The notes under the pieces: model-generated | What the model was told of the DNA's origin: nothing | Seen by the model: only the letters and a program-made list of their open reading frames with translations | Databases searched by the model: none | Program-made: the position numbers and the translations under genes | Assembly (NCBI RefSeq): GCF_016820585.1 | Contig: NZ_JADHDX010000006.1 | Coordinates: forward strand, 1 to 64,000 | Reading direction: 5' to 3' | DNA length: 64,000 bases | Source: Arthrobacter beigongshangensis | Lineage (GTDB): Bacteria > Bacillota > Bacilli > Bacillales_A > Planococcaceae | Shown: in pieces, positions 6,413 to 15,179 of the stretch | Layout of the letters: every line of letters begins with the position of its first letter | Numbering within the stretch: position 1 is the first letter of the stretch

Positions 6413-9325
6413 ATGGAAAGCTTTATTCGTAATTTAACAACATCATTACATGAAGGATTTATCGATAAAAGTCAAAGTAATTCTGGAAGCTTTAAGCCGG
6501 AGCTACTCATCAATAATGAAAAGAAAAATAGTCATGTATTAAATACATTACAGGAGGAACTTGCTACTAGTGAGGACTTCCTTTTTTCAGTTGCATTTAT
6601 AACTGAGAGTGGGTTAGCTACGCTAAAATCCTTGTTTTTGGACCTTAAAGAAAAAGGTGTTACGGGACGTATATTAACTTCTACCTATTTATACTTTAAT
6701 CAACCAAAAGTGTTTAAGGAGCTTATGAAATTAACAAACATAGAAGTACGATTAACTAATTTAAAAGGCTTTCATTCTAAAGGTTACATATTTAAACAAA
6801 AAACACATTACTCGTTGATTGTAGGAAGTTCCAATTTAACTGCACATGCATTGAAAGTGAATTATGAGTGGAATGTGAAATTGACTTCCCATGAAGATGG
6901 CGACATTGTTCATCATTTTAAAAATCAGTTTGAAGACGTATGGTCCAACTCAGAATTACTTACTGAAGAGTGGATAGAAAGTTATGAAATAGAGTACGAG
7001 AAAAATGCGGACAAAAGGTTAGCTGAGCAAGTTATTGAGATACCTGGAAAGTATACGACCAATGCAATTGAAGAGTCTTTAAAAATAGTACCAAACAATA
7101 TGCAACAAGTTGCATTACTGCAAATTCAGGCAGTTCGTGATGAAGGAAAAGAAAAGGGGCTCGTCATTTCCGCAACGGGTACTGGAAAAACGTATTTATC
7201 CGCATTTGATGTGAGAAATTTTGCACCTAAACGCATGTTGTTTATTGTTCATCGGGAGCAGATTTTAAACAAAGCAAAAGATGACTTTCAAAGGATTCTT
7301 GGTGGTATCAGTGAGGATTTTGGGATGTATGTAGGGACAAGTAAGCAGCTGGATAAGAAATATCTATTCGCTAGTATTCAAACCCTGTCAAAAAAAGAGA
7401 ACCTAAGCCAATTCGATCCAGCAGATTTTGATTATATATTGATAGACGAAGTACATAAGGCTGGTGCAGCTTCTTATCGAAGAGTAATTGATCATTTCAA
7501 GCCGAAGTTTTTAATGGGCATGACAGCTACACCTGAACGGACAGATGACTTTAATATTTATGAACTGTTCGATTACAACATCGCGTATGAAATCCGTTTA
7601 CAAGAAGCGCTTGAAGAGGACATGCTTTGCCCATTTCATTACTTTGGCGTGACGGATTTTGAACATGATGGAGAGGAAATTGACGACGCAACCCTTTTAT
7701 CAAAGCTTGTTACAGAAGAACGTGTCGATCATATACTCGAAAAAGTAGATTATTATGGTTTTTCTGGTGAGAGTGTAAAGGGGCTAATGTTCTGTAGTCG
7801 AAAAGATGAAGCTGTACAGTTGTCGCAGGTGTTGAATGAGAGAGGATTACGGACCGTAGCTTTGTTAGGCGATCATTCTCCAGAGGAAAGAGAACGTCAG
7901 ATAAACCTATTGGAAAATGGTTACCTTGATTACATTTTAACCGTGGACATTTTTAATGAAGGAATCGACATCCCATGTATCAATCAAGTCGTCATGCTAA
8001 GACAAACGCAATCGAGCATTATCTTTATCCAACAGCTGGGGAGAGGGCTACGGAAGCATGATTCAAAAAGCTATGTCACGATCATTGATTTTATTGGGAA
8101 TTATAAAAATAACTATCTCATTCCCGTGGCTTTGTCAGGTGACCAATCTCTAAATAAAGATAATATACGCCGTCATACGAAAGATACGAGTTATATAAAA
8201 GGTGTTTCAACGATTAACTTTGAGGAAATTGCCAAGAAAAAAATCTTCAGCTCCATCAATCAATGTAATCTAACTGCATTAAGGATTTTGAGAGATGCGT
8301 ATACTGATTTGAAAAAGAGGATTGGCAGAATCCCATACTTATATGATTTTATCGAAAATCGTTCGATAGATCCTGTAGTAATTGTGAACGGCGATTTAGA
8401 AGTACAGAACAGGCCCTCGAATTATCACCAATATCTGTTGAAAATGAATGAAAAAGTTCCGGGTTTAACAGAATATGAAGATAAAGTTTTAACTATGCTT
8501 TCGATTGAAATATTGAACGGGAAACGAAAGCATGAAATTATTTTGATTGAAATGTTATTGAAACAAGCTGAAGTTTCACATGATGATTACTTGGAACAGC
8601 TAGTAGCTAACGATTGTCGGACAGACAGGGGAACCTTCAATTCTGTAAAATGGGTTCTGGATCTGACGTTTTTTACACAGGCTAATAAAAAGAAGTATGG
8701 TGAACGACCAATTGTGGAATCACATGAGTCTGGCCAATATCAGTTCAATGCATCTATCCAAGAAAGTCTGGCGAAGAATCAATACTTCACAAAATTAATT
8801 AAAGATGTCATAAAAAGTGCTAAAGAGAAGGCGAGAAAATTTCAATGTGGACAGCCGCTTACATTGTATGAAAAGTATTCAAGAAAAGATGCGTGTAAAC
8901 TTTTGAATTGGAACAACGATGAAAGCTCGACGATGTACGGATATAGAACTAAGTATGGGACATGTCCGATATTTGTAACTTACCATAAAAATGATGAAAT
9001 TGAATCAAGTATAAACTATGGTGACGAATTCTTAAACCCGCAACTATTCAGATGGGATTCCAAAAGAGGAACAAAAGTAGAATCAAAAGATGTTCAAAAA
9101 ATCATTCATGCAGTAGAAAATGATATAGAAATTCATATTTTTGTACAAAAAAGTGACGATGAAAAAGGTTTTTATTATTTAGGAAAAGGATTCCCGGACA
9201 AGTCTAGTGTCGAAGAAGGTAGAATGGCAGATAAGAATGGGAAGGAACTTCCGGTTGTGCATATGAACATGGTGATGGAACAGGCTGTGGAGGGGAAGTT
9301 GTATCATTATTTGATGGAGGAGTGA
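6413..9325 (+). CDS. PLD-nuclease-like / superfamily 2 helicase / DUF3427 fusion protein
   Basis: This is a 970-aa multidomain protein. The N terminus (about residues 35-190) is a phospholipase-D-like domain with HSKGYIFKQ (residue about 120) and GSSNLTAHAL, i.e. one HxK motif, suggesting dimeric nuclease activity. The SF2 helicase core follows: Walker A SATGTGKTYLS (about 251-261), DEVH box LIDEVHKAG (about 343), TATPERTDD, and motif VI QQLGRGLRK (about 540). The C-terminal 350 residues resemble DUF3427. Such proteins are common in defence and repair islands. The preceding Nudix gene appears coupled to it. The likely role is nucleic-acid unwinding plus cleavage; an anti-phage role is inferred from architecture and location. 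Confidence 0.85.
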   Translation: MESFIRNLTTSLHEGFIDKSQSNSGSFKPELLINNEKKNSHVLNTLQEELATSEDFLFSVAFITESGLATLKSLFLDLKEKGVTGRILTSTYLYFNQPKVFKELMKLTNIEVRLTNLKGFHSKGYIFKQKTHYSLIVGSSNLTAHALKVNYEWNVKLTSHEDGDIVHHFKNQFEDVWSNSELLTEEWIESYEIEYEKNADKRLAEQVIEIPGKYTTNAIEESLKIVPNNMQQVALLQIQAVRDEGKEKGLVISATGTGKTYLSAFDVRNFAPKRMLFIVHREQILNKAKDDFQRILGGISEDFGMYVGTSKQLDKKYLFASIQTLSKKENLSQFDPADFDYILIDEVHKAGAASYRRVIDHFKPKFLMGMTATPERTDDFNIYELFDYNIAYEIRLQEALEEDMLCPFHYFGVTDFEHDGEEIDDATLLSKLVTEERVDHILEKVDYYGFSGESVKGLMFCSRKDEAVQLSQVLNERGLRTVALLGDHSPEERERQINLLENGYLDYILTVDIFNEGIDIPCINQVVMLRQTQSSIIFIQQLGRGLRKHDSKSYVTIIDFIGNYKNNYLIPVALSGDQSLNKDNIRRHTKDTSYIKGVSTINFEEIAKKKIFSSINQCNLTALRILRDAYTDLKKRIGRIPYLYDFIENRSIDPVVIVNGDLEVQNRPSNYHQYLLKMNEKVPGLTEYEDKVLTMLSIEILNGKRKHEIILIEMLLKQAEVSHDDYLEQLVANDCRTDRGTFNSVKWVLDLTFFTQANKKKYGERPIVESHESGQYQFNASIQESLAKNQYFTKLIKDVIKSAKEKARKFQCGQPLTLYEKYSRKDACKLLNWNNDESSTMYGYRTKYGTCPIFVTYHKNDEIESSINYGDEFLNPQLFRWDSKRGTKVESKDVQKIIHAVENDIEIHIFVQKSDDEKGFYYLGKGFPDKSSVEEGRMADKNGKELPVVHMNMVMEQAVEGKLYHYLMEE

Positions 9326-9623
9326 AGGGATAGCTTTATTAATGATATGGGAACCGTACCATAAGTAATCACTTGTTCGCTCTATTAGACACAGGTATCA
9401 TTGTAATAGGTCTATTAATTGAAAGTTCATGCGTTTTGAAGAATGGGAGATTTTGTTTTTTAGAAAGATATGAAAATTGAAGTTTATGTTGAAGTAAACA
9501 AATGAAGAATTCATTTTGAATTAGGATGAGTGTAGTGAAAAGGAAAGTTTATCAAATCTCACGTTGTATAAGAACACGGGGGAATTACTCTTAAGTAAAA
9601 GGACTTGTTGGGAGAGAAGTGAG

Positions 9624-11159
9624 ATGCAGACTATTTCTAATGGTGAATTAAAGAATAAGATAATTTCTATATATGAATCAACCCTTAAAAGTAAACTAGA
9701 TAACGTTGCTATCGAAATCACAGAGTTAATTGAAAAATTAATAGATATTAAAGTATCCAATCCTGATGAATATAATTTAACACACAATAATTCAGGTTAT
9801 TTAGGAAGATATTATAAAGTGGTCTCAAGGGTTAAAAGTGGTGAAAGTTTAGGAGAGAAGTTAGTAAAAAAAGACGCTTTATTAGAAATCAAAAAAGAAA
9901 TTGAATTTACAAATATTGATGCAATTGTTGATGATCTTAAAAATAGGTATTCAGATTTGATTGGTATAAAGGTTTTGGGGGATTTAAAAATTGACGTCAA
10001 TAATATTTTGAAGTTAATTCAAGACAATAAGAATAAATTTATAAATAATGATTCTTCGAAATATATAACCTTTGAAAATATAGAAAAACAGCCTGATACC
10101 ATGACAAATGGAAGTGAAATCATTAAAATTGATTGTACCTACCATAATGATTCTGAGAAACATAAATTCGAATTGCAAATTAAAAGTCAACTAACTTCTG
10201 CATGGGGAGATATGGAACATCAGCAATTTTATAAAAATAATAAATTTTCACCAGTAAGAAAAGCCCATGAACCTATAATGCAAGATGTGGGAAAATTAAT
10301 AGAACAGTTGGATACTCTGTTATTAAGTATAAGGATATCGGAGAATACTTATCAAATAAACGAAGAATATTGGGGATTTACAAGTGATATTCAAAATGAA
10401 TTTTCAAAAATGCTAATAGATTTATTTGAAGTTAGCGTTGATGCAATCATCCCTCAAGTATCAAAGTTGTTATTTATATTGTTCGGAATAGTGGATCCTA
10501 ATAAGGATAATTATAATTTGGAGTTGGATATTCTTGGTGATATTGAAAGTGGTAGATTCAATAATATTGACTACGGTAACGATAATTTTATATATAACTT
10601 TGTAAACTTTCGTCAGGTGAGATTTAAACTCAAAATCATAGAGAGTATTATGCTTGTTTGGTATTCATCGAAAACTCAAGTTAACACATCGGAAGAAAAT
10701 TATATAGAATTTATAAAATGGTATTTCCAAATGTACTTGAAGATGATTGAGGGAATGTACGAAATTGATACGGAAGATGAAGAAGTGCCATTTAGCCCTA
10801 TTTTTTATAATGCAATTAATAAAGCGAAATCGGAAAGCTGTTATATAGAACCAGACAACTTCAATGAAGTGGTAGAGTATTATAAGTTCACCAAAGATGC
10901 TTATATAGAATGGATCCAAGAAGAGGAATCCGTGTTTCCTCTGGAGGTTCTTTATGCTATCAATTATCTCTTTACTCAACACCATATTAATGAAACCCCA
11001 CTTAAAGATATTGAGATAAGCTTAGAAAAGAAGATTGTCATTCCAAAATTAGACGAGTATGTCTCAAATTTAATAAAAGATGAGGAACATACGCTTAATG
11101 AAAAATTTATTCAAATTAGTAAAGATATTCAAATGATTTTGAGGAGGGGGGAGTATTAA
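9624..11159 (+). CDS. RelA/SpoT-like nucleotidyltransferase-domain protein
   Basis: The product is 511 aa from ATG 9624, seven bases after GGAGAG; an in-frame ATG at 9564 lacks a ribosome site. Residues about 60-210 follow the (p)ppGpp-synthetase fold order: SRVKSGESLGEKLVKK (basic ATP-binding region), YSDLIGIKVLGD (metal Asp about 111), then FELQIKSQLTSAWGDMEHQQ with the metal Glu about 183 and the usual W-x-x-x-E-H helix. The Tyr motif (GYRSxH) that normally stacks the acceptor nucleotide is not visible, so the acceptor may differ, as in toxic SAS enzymes. The remaining 300 residues are alpha-helical and unrecognised. It overlaps the next gene by one base (TAATG). Composition is strikingly AT-rich. 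Confidence 0.75.
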   Translation: MQTISNGELKNKIISIYESTLKSKLDNVAIEITELIEKLIDIKVSNPDEYNLTHNNSGYLGRYYKVVSRVKSGESLGEKLVKKDALLEIKKEIEFTNIDAIVDDLKNRYSDLIGIKVLGDLKIDVNNILKLIQDNKNKFINNDSSKYITFENIEKQPDTMTNGSEIIKIDCTYHNDSEKHKFELQIKSQLTSAWGDMEHQQFYKNNKFSPVRKAHEPIMQDVGKLIEQLDTLLLSIRISENTYQINEEYWGFTSDIQNEFSKMLIDLFEVSVDAIIPQVSKLLFILFGIVDPNKDNYNLELDILGDIESGRFNNIDYGNDNFIYNFVNFRQVRFKLKIIESIMLVWYSSKTQVNTSEENYIEFIKWYFQMYLKMIEGMYEIDTEDEEVPFSPIFYNAINKAKSESCYIEPDNFNEVVEYYKFTKDAYIEWIQEEESVFPLEVLYAINYLFTQHHINETPLKDIEISLEKKIVIPKLDEYVSNLIKDEEHTLNEKFIQISKDIQMILRRGEY

Positions 11160-12301
11160 TGCAATATATAGCACAAAAATATTCTCAAGGTGATCAAGAA
11201 TACTTAAGTTTAGTAATGGATTTAAAAACTATCTATAAGAATTCGCAAGCATTGATTTATGGTGTCGATGAATTTGGATATCAGCGCCCATTAGATATAA
11301 GTCATTCTAATAAAATAAAAAATAAGGTTCTTGGAATTGAAAAAGATATCTTGTTTCCAACTTCAATAATATTAGGTTTAGATGAGGATGAGAGCACAAA
11401 TATAATAACAAATGTTTCGAATTTTGCCGATCAGTTGTCATCTAGTGTAGTTTATTTTAATTTACCTGAGAACATAACATATAAAGTTTTTAGAATAATT
11501 GATGGTCAACACCGAATTGCTGGACTTTCAGCTGCAGCAGAACAAAATCCTGAATTATGGAATCTTCCGCTAAATATAATTATATTATTAATGTCTAAAG
11601 AAAAAAGAATAAATGAGCTCAATGTATTTAAAGATATAAACTCTACAGCTAAAAAATTGAAAACAGATTTAGTAATTTTAGCTAAGCAACAGTACATTCT
11701 ACTAGGTCAAGAAGATTTAAAGAATAAAAATGATATGGAATCATATGTAGCAACTAAGACAAGTTTTATCTTAAATGAGGAGATAAGCGGTAGTGTATGG
11801 GAGAATGCAATAAAATTTGAAAAAGAAATTAATAGCCAATTAGGGGTAATTGGTGTCTCAGCCTTTAATAAAGCGATAATGCCATTAGTTAGAGAGAGGG
11901 TAAAGGATTTTAATTTATACGAAATTAACATAAGCTCTTTAGATGAGGTTGCTGATGGTTTAGCAAGATATATTAATACAGCATGGAGTTTAGTTTTTGA
12001 TAAATGGAAAGATTGTTTTGGAAATTATAACGTAATATTAGATTCAGATGAGTACCAATACCGTTATAATAGTTCGTTTTATCTTCAGAAAACTACTGGA
12101 GTAAATGCAATAAGTCAGATTTTGTATCAACAAAATGAGAAGAATAATCCTTTAGAATGCTTTAAAGCCATTATTGATAAGAGTCCTTTAACTTCGAAGG
12201 ATTGGATTAAAGGTGGGAAATTAGCGGGGCTTACATCTGGTTCTGGGTTTAAAAAAGCAGTTAATCTGATACAGGTCGGAGACAAAAATAAATTCGAATG
12301 A
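11159..12301 (+). CDS. DGQHR-domain protein (DndB-like)
   Basis: This 380-aa protein carries the diagnostic motif FRIIDGQHRIAGL (about residues 110-122), followed by KDINSTAKKLKTDLVI. This places it in the DGQHR/DndB superfamily, related to ParB-like folds and known from DNA phosphorothioation loci and other mobile defence loci. The C-terminal half is unassigned. It is translationally coupled to the RelA/SpoT-like gene by a one-base overlap and preceded by GAGGAGGGGGG, so the pair is one operon. No dndCDE or other dnd gene is nearby, which suggests a different job from phosphorothioation control. Confidence 0.78.
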   Translation: MQYIAQKYSQGDQEYLSLVMDLKTIYKNSQALIYGVDEFGYQRPLDISHSNKIKNKVLGIEKDILFPTSIILGLDEDESTNIITNVSNFADQLSSSVVYFNLPENITYKVFRIIDGQHRIAGLSAAAEQNPELWNLPLNIIILLMSKEKRINELNVFKDINSTAKKLKTDLVILAKQQYILLGQEDLKNKNDMESYVATKTSFILNEEISGSVWENAIKFEKEINSQLGVIGVSAFNKAIMPLVRERVKDFNLYEINISSLDEVADGLARYINTAWSLVFDKWKDCFGNYNVILDSDEYQYRYNSSFYLQKTTGVNAISQILYQQNEKNNPLECFKAIIDKSPLTSKDWIKGGKLAGLTSGSGFKKAVNLIQVGDKNKFE

Positions 12302-12503
12302 AGATTTAGGTGCATCTCCGCTTATCTCTAGGTATTTTGATCATCATTACTTTCGATTTTGTACGGCAGTTTCAACTTTTACTACGGAAACTGTTGAATT
12401 ATAATTATAGAAATAGGGATGTGTAAGTATCAATTGAGAAATCATAACTTCACACAGCGATAGAAAAAAGTGGGGATTAATCGTGCTAGTTAAAATAAAA
12501 AAT

Positions 12504-12684
12504 GAGCTGTCTAATAAGTCCCTAAAATTAAACAGGTGGAGAAAAACGAGTCGCTTTTCTCCACCTGTTTTTGTATCTTTTTGTTTAGAATCTGAAAGTG
12601 GCTGACGGATACTCGCTACTTGTAGGAGATTGCGAAACAATGCGACAATCCCGAATTCAGTTCTGGACAGCTCTTTCCAAATGC
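12504..12684 (-). pseudogene. Remnant of an IS1182-type transposase C terminus
   Basis: Reading the minus strand from 12684, an open frame without a start gives IWKELSRTEFG, then IVALFRNLLQVASIRQ, TGGEKRLVF and FRDLLDSSF. This resembles the C-terminal end of IS1182-family transposases running into the element's terminal sequence GACTTATTAGACAGCTC. The rest of the transposase is gone. An internal hairpin (ACAGGTGGAGAAAA with its complement, 12532-12568) can also act as a terminator. It abuts the TAG stop of the ABC-3C ATPase gene. Confidence 0.55.
12532..12573 (+). terminator. Hairpin followed by a T-run
   Basis: The stem ACAGGTGGAGAAAA pairs with TTTTCTCCACCTGT around a nine-base loop and is followed by TTTTTG. 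It is placed to end the RelA/SpoT-DGQHR operon on the plus strand, although it lies inside the transposase remnant. Confidence 0.7.
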
Positions 12685-14700
12685 CTAGTTTGTCAAAGGC
12701 TTAATAATATAGTCTTCCCCAAGATCAATTATATTTAGGTTGAGGTTTTTTGTCATTTCTTTTATCTCTTCTGGTTCAAGCGATGTTCCTATAATTGCTT
12801 GCCCCTTCGTTTTCGATAGCACTTCGAAAAGTTTTTTTTGGCTTTTTACTGCCATTTGCTGCTGGCCTGGTTCATCAAATACCATAAGTCCCGGATGGTT
12901 TCCATAAAACCGTTGACTTGTTTCATAGATGGCAATTACATAAGACCAAATTAAGCGAATATTATCGCTGGCAGAAGAATCAAATTTGATATCAAAACCG
13001 CTGACAATAGGCGTGTATTTATCATTGGAAATCGTTATTTCATTCATATTAATACTGGAAAAGATAAAATTCTCCAACAAACCTAGAAATTCTTTCTCGA
13101 AATAAGTTAACTTTATCTGATCTTGCTCCGAGAAATAATTTTTCGGTAAATCTTTGTGCCTATCTAAGTAACTTCTCCACTCCCCTTTTATTACTTCAAA
13201 ACGCTGTACCATCTTTTCAAAAGAGCTGTTTACTTCATATAATTTATTTAGAAGAATTTTTAATTCTACTAACTTTTCTAATTCAACTTTAGACGGTAAT
13301 TTAGGGTTTTCGTTTAATTCGGATTTATATAATCGTAATTCTCTTCTGGCGTTATCAAGGTGTTCGGAAATTGCAGCTAGTTTTGATTCTTTATTTTGTA
13401 TCACTTTTTGGGATTGCTTTACACCAAATTGAAGCGTCTTAATTTGTTCTTTTATAAAGAATATATTCTCTGACAAATCTAATGGTAGAATATTTGTTTC
13501 AGGAGGCATAAGTGAATCCTCGACATGTTGGTTACATGTTGGACAGATACCATGTGAAAAGGTTGAATCAATATCTGAGCCTAGTTTGTAAAGTTTTTCT
13601 GCTTCTTGGTTTCGTTTTAAATCCACTTCCAATTTTTTTAGATTCATATCCATAGAGTTCTGGTTGTTTTTTTCCAGATATAAATCCTGCCTGATAGAAT
13701 TTATTTCATTTTGCAATTGCAATACTAAAAGTTCCTGCTCTTTTACTTTCTTTTCATATTTTGATGTTACATCTGATATTTTTACTATATTATAATTCTC
13801 TTTTTCTTTTATTATACTTTCTAATTGGAATATGCGATCAATAATGGGTATTAGATTTGTCTTTTCGTCATAAACATTTAAAGATAGTATATCTAAAAGT
13901 GTAGGATTTTCGGATAAACTAGGAACTTCTGAGTGAATAGTGACTGCTAATTCCTCTATATCTTGTTTTAAAGTGGACCATTTATTTGTGAGTAAAGCTT
14001 TAATGATTTTTAATTCATCGCGTTCCTTGGCATTCTTGGTAACATCCATTTTTAATAGAAATTCAAGTGCGCGCTTGGATAAATCCCTTATTCCGAAACT
14101 TCCTGAAATAGGTGAATAAAAACCATTCCAACCTTTATTCTGCTCAATAAAAAATAAAGGGAAAAGTGTCTGAAGGTATAAAATTCTATCGCTGCCTTCG
14201 AATGTGGGAACTTGTGGCAACTCCCATTCTAAAAAACTGGACAAAAAGGAATGGAATCCCGCATTCTCTGATGCAGAACCTTTCATATGAACGTAAAAGT
14301 CGCTGAAGCTTACGCTCTCCCTCTTAGATAATAGAGCACCGAAATGAACTCTAATTAATTTTTCATCAATGCTAGAAGATTTAATCCATCTAGTCAGTGT
14401 AATAGTATCTCCCCTATGATTGGCAACTTCTAACTGTACTTTTGATTCTAGGACAGGAACTTCTTTTTCTTTAAATAATAGTTTATCTTTTAGCACTGGT
14501 TTCATTGTTTTCGCATTTCTTCCACCTAGCATCTCTTCGATTCCTAGTGTGTAAAGGATTGAATTTAAAGCGGAGCTTTTTCCCTTTGTATTTTTAGCTC
14601 TTAGTATATTAAATCCGTCTTTAAAAGGAATATCAGTACCAAATAACCCTTCTGGCGTATCGATCGTTATTTTTAGGTGATTCAATTTTATTCGATTCAT
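12685..14700 (-). CDS. ABC-3C system ATPase (Rad50/SMC-like)
   Basis: The 671-aa protein starts with a RecF/SMC-like P-loop (RAKNTKGKSSALN, about residues 34-46). It then has a long coiled-coil region interrupted by a Rad50-type zinc hook, CPTCNQHVEDS (about 375-390). The C terminus holds Walker B, LMVFDEPGQQQ, and a GTSLEPEE switch region. This layout matches the ATPase of ABC-three-component conflict systems, which is thought to sense invader DNA and licence the effector. It overlaps the middle component by four bases (ATGA), indicating coupling. Its stop codon abuts the IS1182 remnant, so the extreme C terminus could have been reshaped by insertion. Confidence 0.8.
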   Translation of the reverse strand: MNRIKLNHLKITIDTPEGLFGTDIPFKDGFNILRAKNTKGKSSALNSILYTLGIEEMLGGRNAKTMKPVLKDKLLFKEKEVPVLESKVQLEVANHRGDTITLTRWIKSSSIDEKLIRVHFGALLSKRESVSFSDFYVHMKGSASENAGFHSFLSSFLEWELPQVPTFEGSDRILYLQTLFPLFFIEQNKGWNGFYSPISGSFGIRDLSKRALEFLLKMDVTKNAKERDELKIIKALLTNKWSTLKQDIEELAVTIHSEVPSLSENPTLLDILSLNVYDEKTNLIPIIDRIFQLESIIKEKENYNIVKISDVTSKYEKKVKEQELLVLQLQNEINSIRQDLYLEKNNQNSMDMNLKKLEVDLKRNQEAEKLYKLGSDIDSTFSHGICPTCNQHVEDSLMPPETNILPLDLSENIFFIKEQIKTLQFGVKQSQKVIQNKESKLAAISEHLDNARRELRLYKSELNENPKLPSKVELEKLVELKILLNKLYEVNSSFEKMVQRFEVIKGEWRSYLDRHKDLPKNYFSEQDQIKLTYFEKEFLGLLENFIFSSINMNEITISNDKYTPIVSGFDIKFDSSASDNIRLIWSYVIAIYETSQRFYGNHPGLMVFDEPGQQQMAVKSQKKLFEVLSKTKGQAIIGTSLEPEEIKEMTKNLNLNIIDLGEDYIIKPLTN

Positions 14701-15179
14701 GAGGGATACCTCTCTTTAAATAATTGCAAAATATAAGAATCAGATAGGCTCTTTTTAATTGATATCAAGAACTTTTTTTCTTCTAATAGTACATCTTCTT
14801 TTATTATACTTTGTACCAAATGGTCCCCTTTTACGGTTAATGAGAACTTTCCGGTTTTTTCATTAAATGATAAAACATCCATCGCTACACCATAGTTTAG
14901 TGCTCTATTCAGAAAAGGGTCAAAACGAATAACTGGAAAGTGTCTTGTTTCTTTTAATTTGAGCAGTCTTTCATAGCGACCCTCATTTTGTAACCCCCAA
15001 TTAAATAACTGTAATTTTAAGAGAGATGCGGTTTGTTTTGTTGATGAAAAATGCAGGACAAGAATAATCTGTGAAATTCTGTACATGGGTCGTAGTTCAG
15101 GTGGGATAGGGATTTTTTTCCTATTAAATCTAATTTCCTTTATATCTTCAAAAGGTAAATCCATTATTTCAACCTCCAA
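14697..15179 (-). CDS. ABC-3C system middle component
   Basis: This 160-aa protein, beginning MEVEIMDLPFEDIKEIRFNR, has no catalytic motif that I can see. It contains a winged-helix-like stretch (RPMYRISQIILVLHF then TKQTASLLKLQLFNWGLQ). Its position between the effector and the ATPase, its length, and the overlaps on both sides (11 bases upstream, 4 downstream) are what is expected for the small middle component of ABC-3C systems. The function is assigned chiefly from context. Confidence 0.68.
   Translation of the reverse strand: MEVEIMDLPFEDIKEIRFNRKKIPIPPELRPMYRISQIILVLHFSSTKQTASLLKLQLFNWGLQNEGRYERLLKLKETRHFPVIRFDPFLNRALNYGVAMDVLSFNEKTGKFSLTVKGDHLVQSIIKEDVLLEEKKFLISIKKSLSDSYILQLFKERYPS

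Noticed and set aside
11159-12301. DNA phosphorothioation (dnd) locus
   Set aside because: Only a DGQHR-domain protein is present; dndA, dndC, dndD and dndE are absent from the neighbourhood.
12347-12640. 97-codon minus-strand frame taken as a gene
   Set aside because: Its first half is the IS1182-like transposase tail and the rest runs through AT-rich intergenic sequence; there is no ribosome site.
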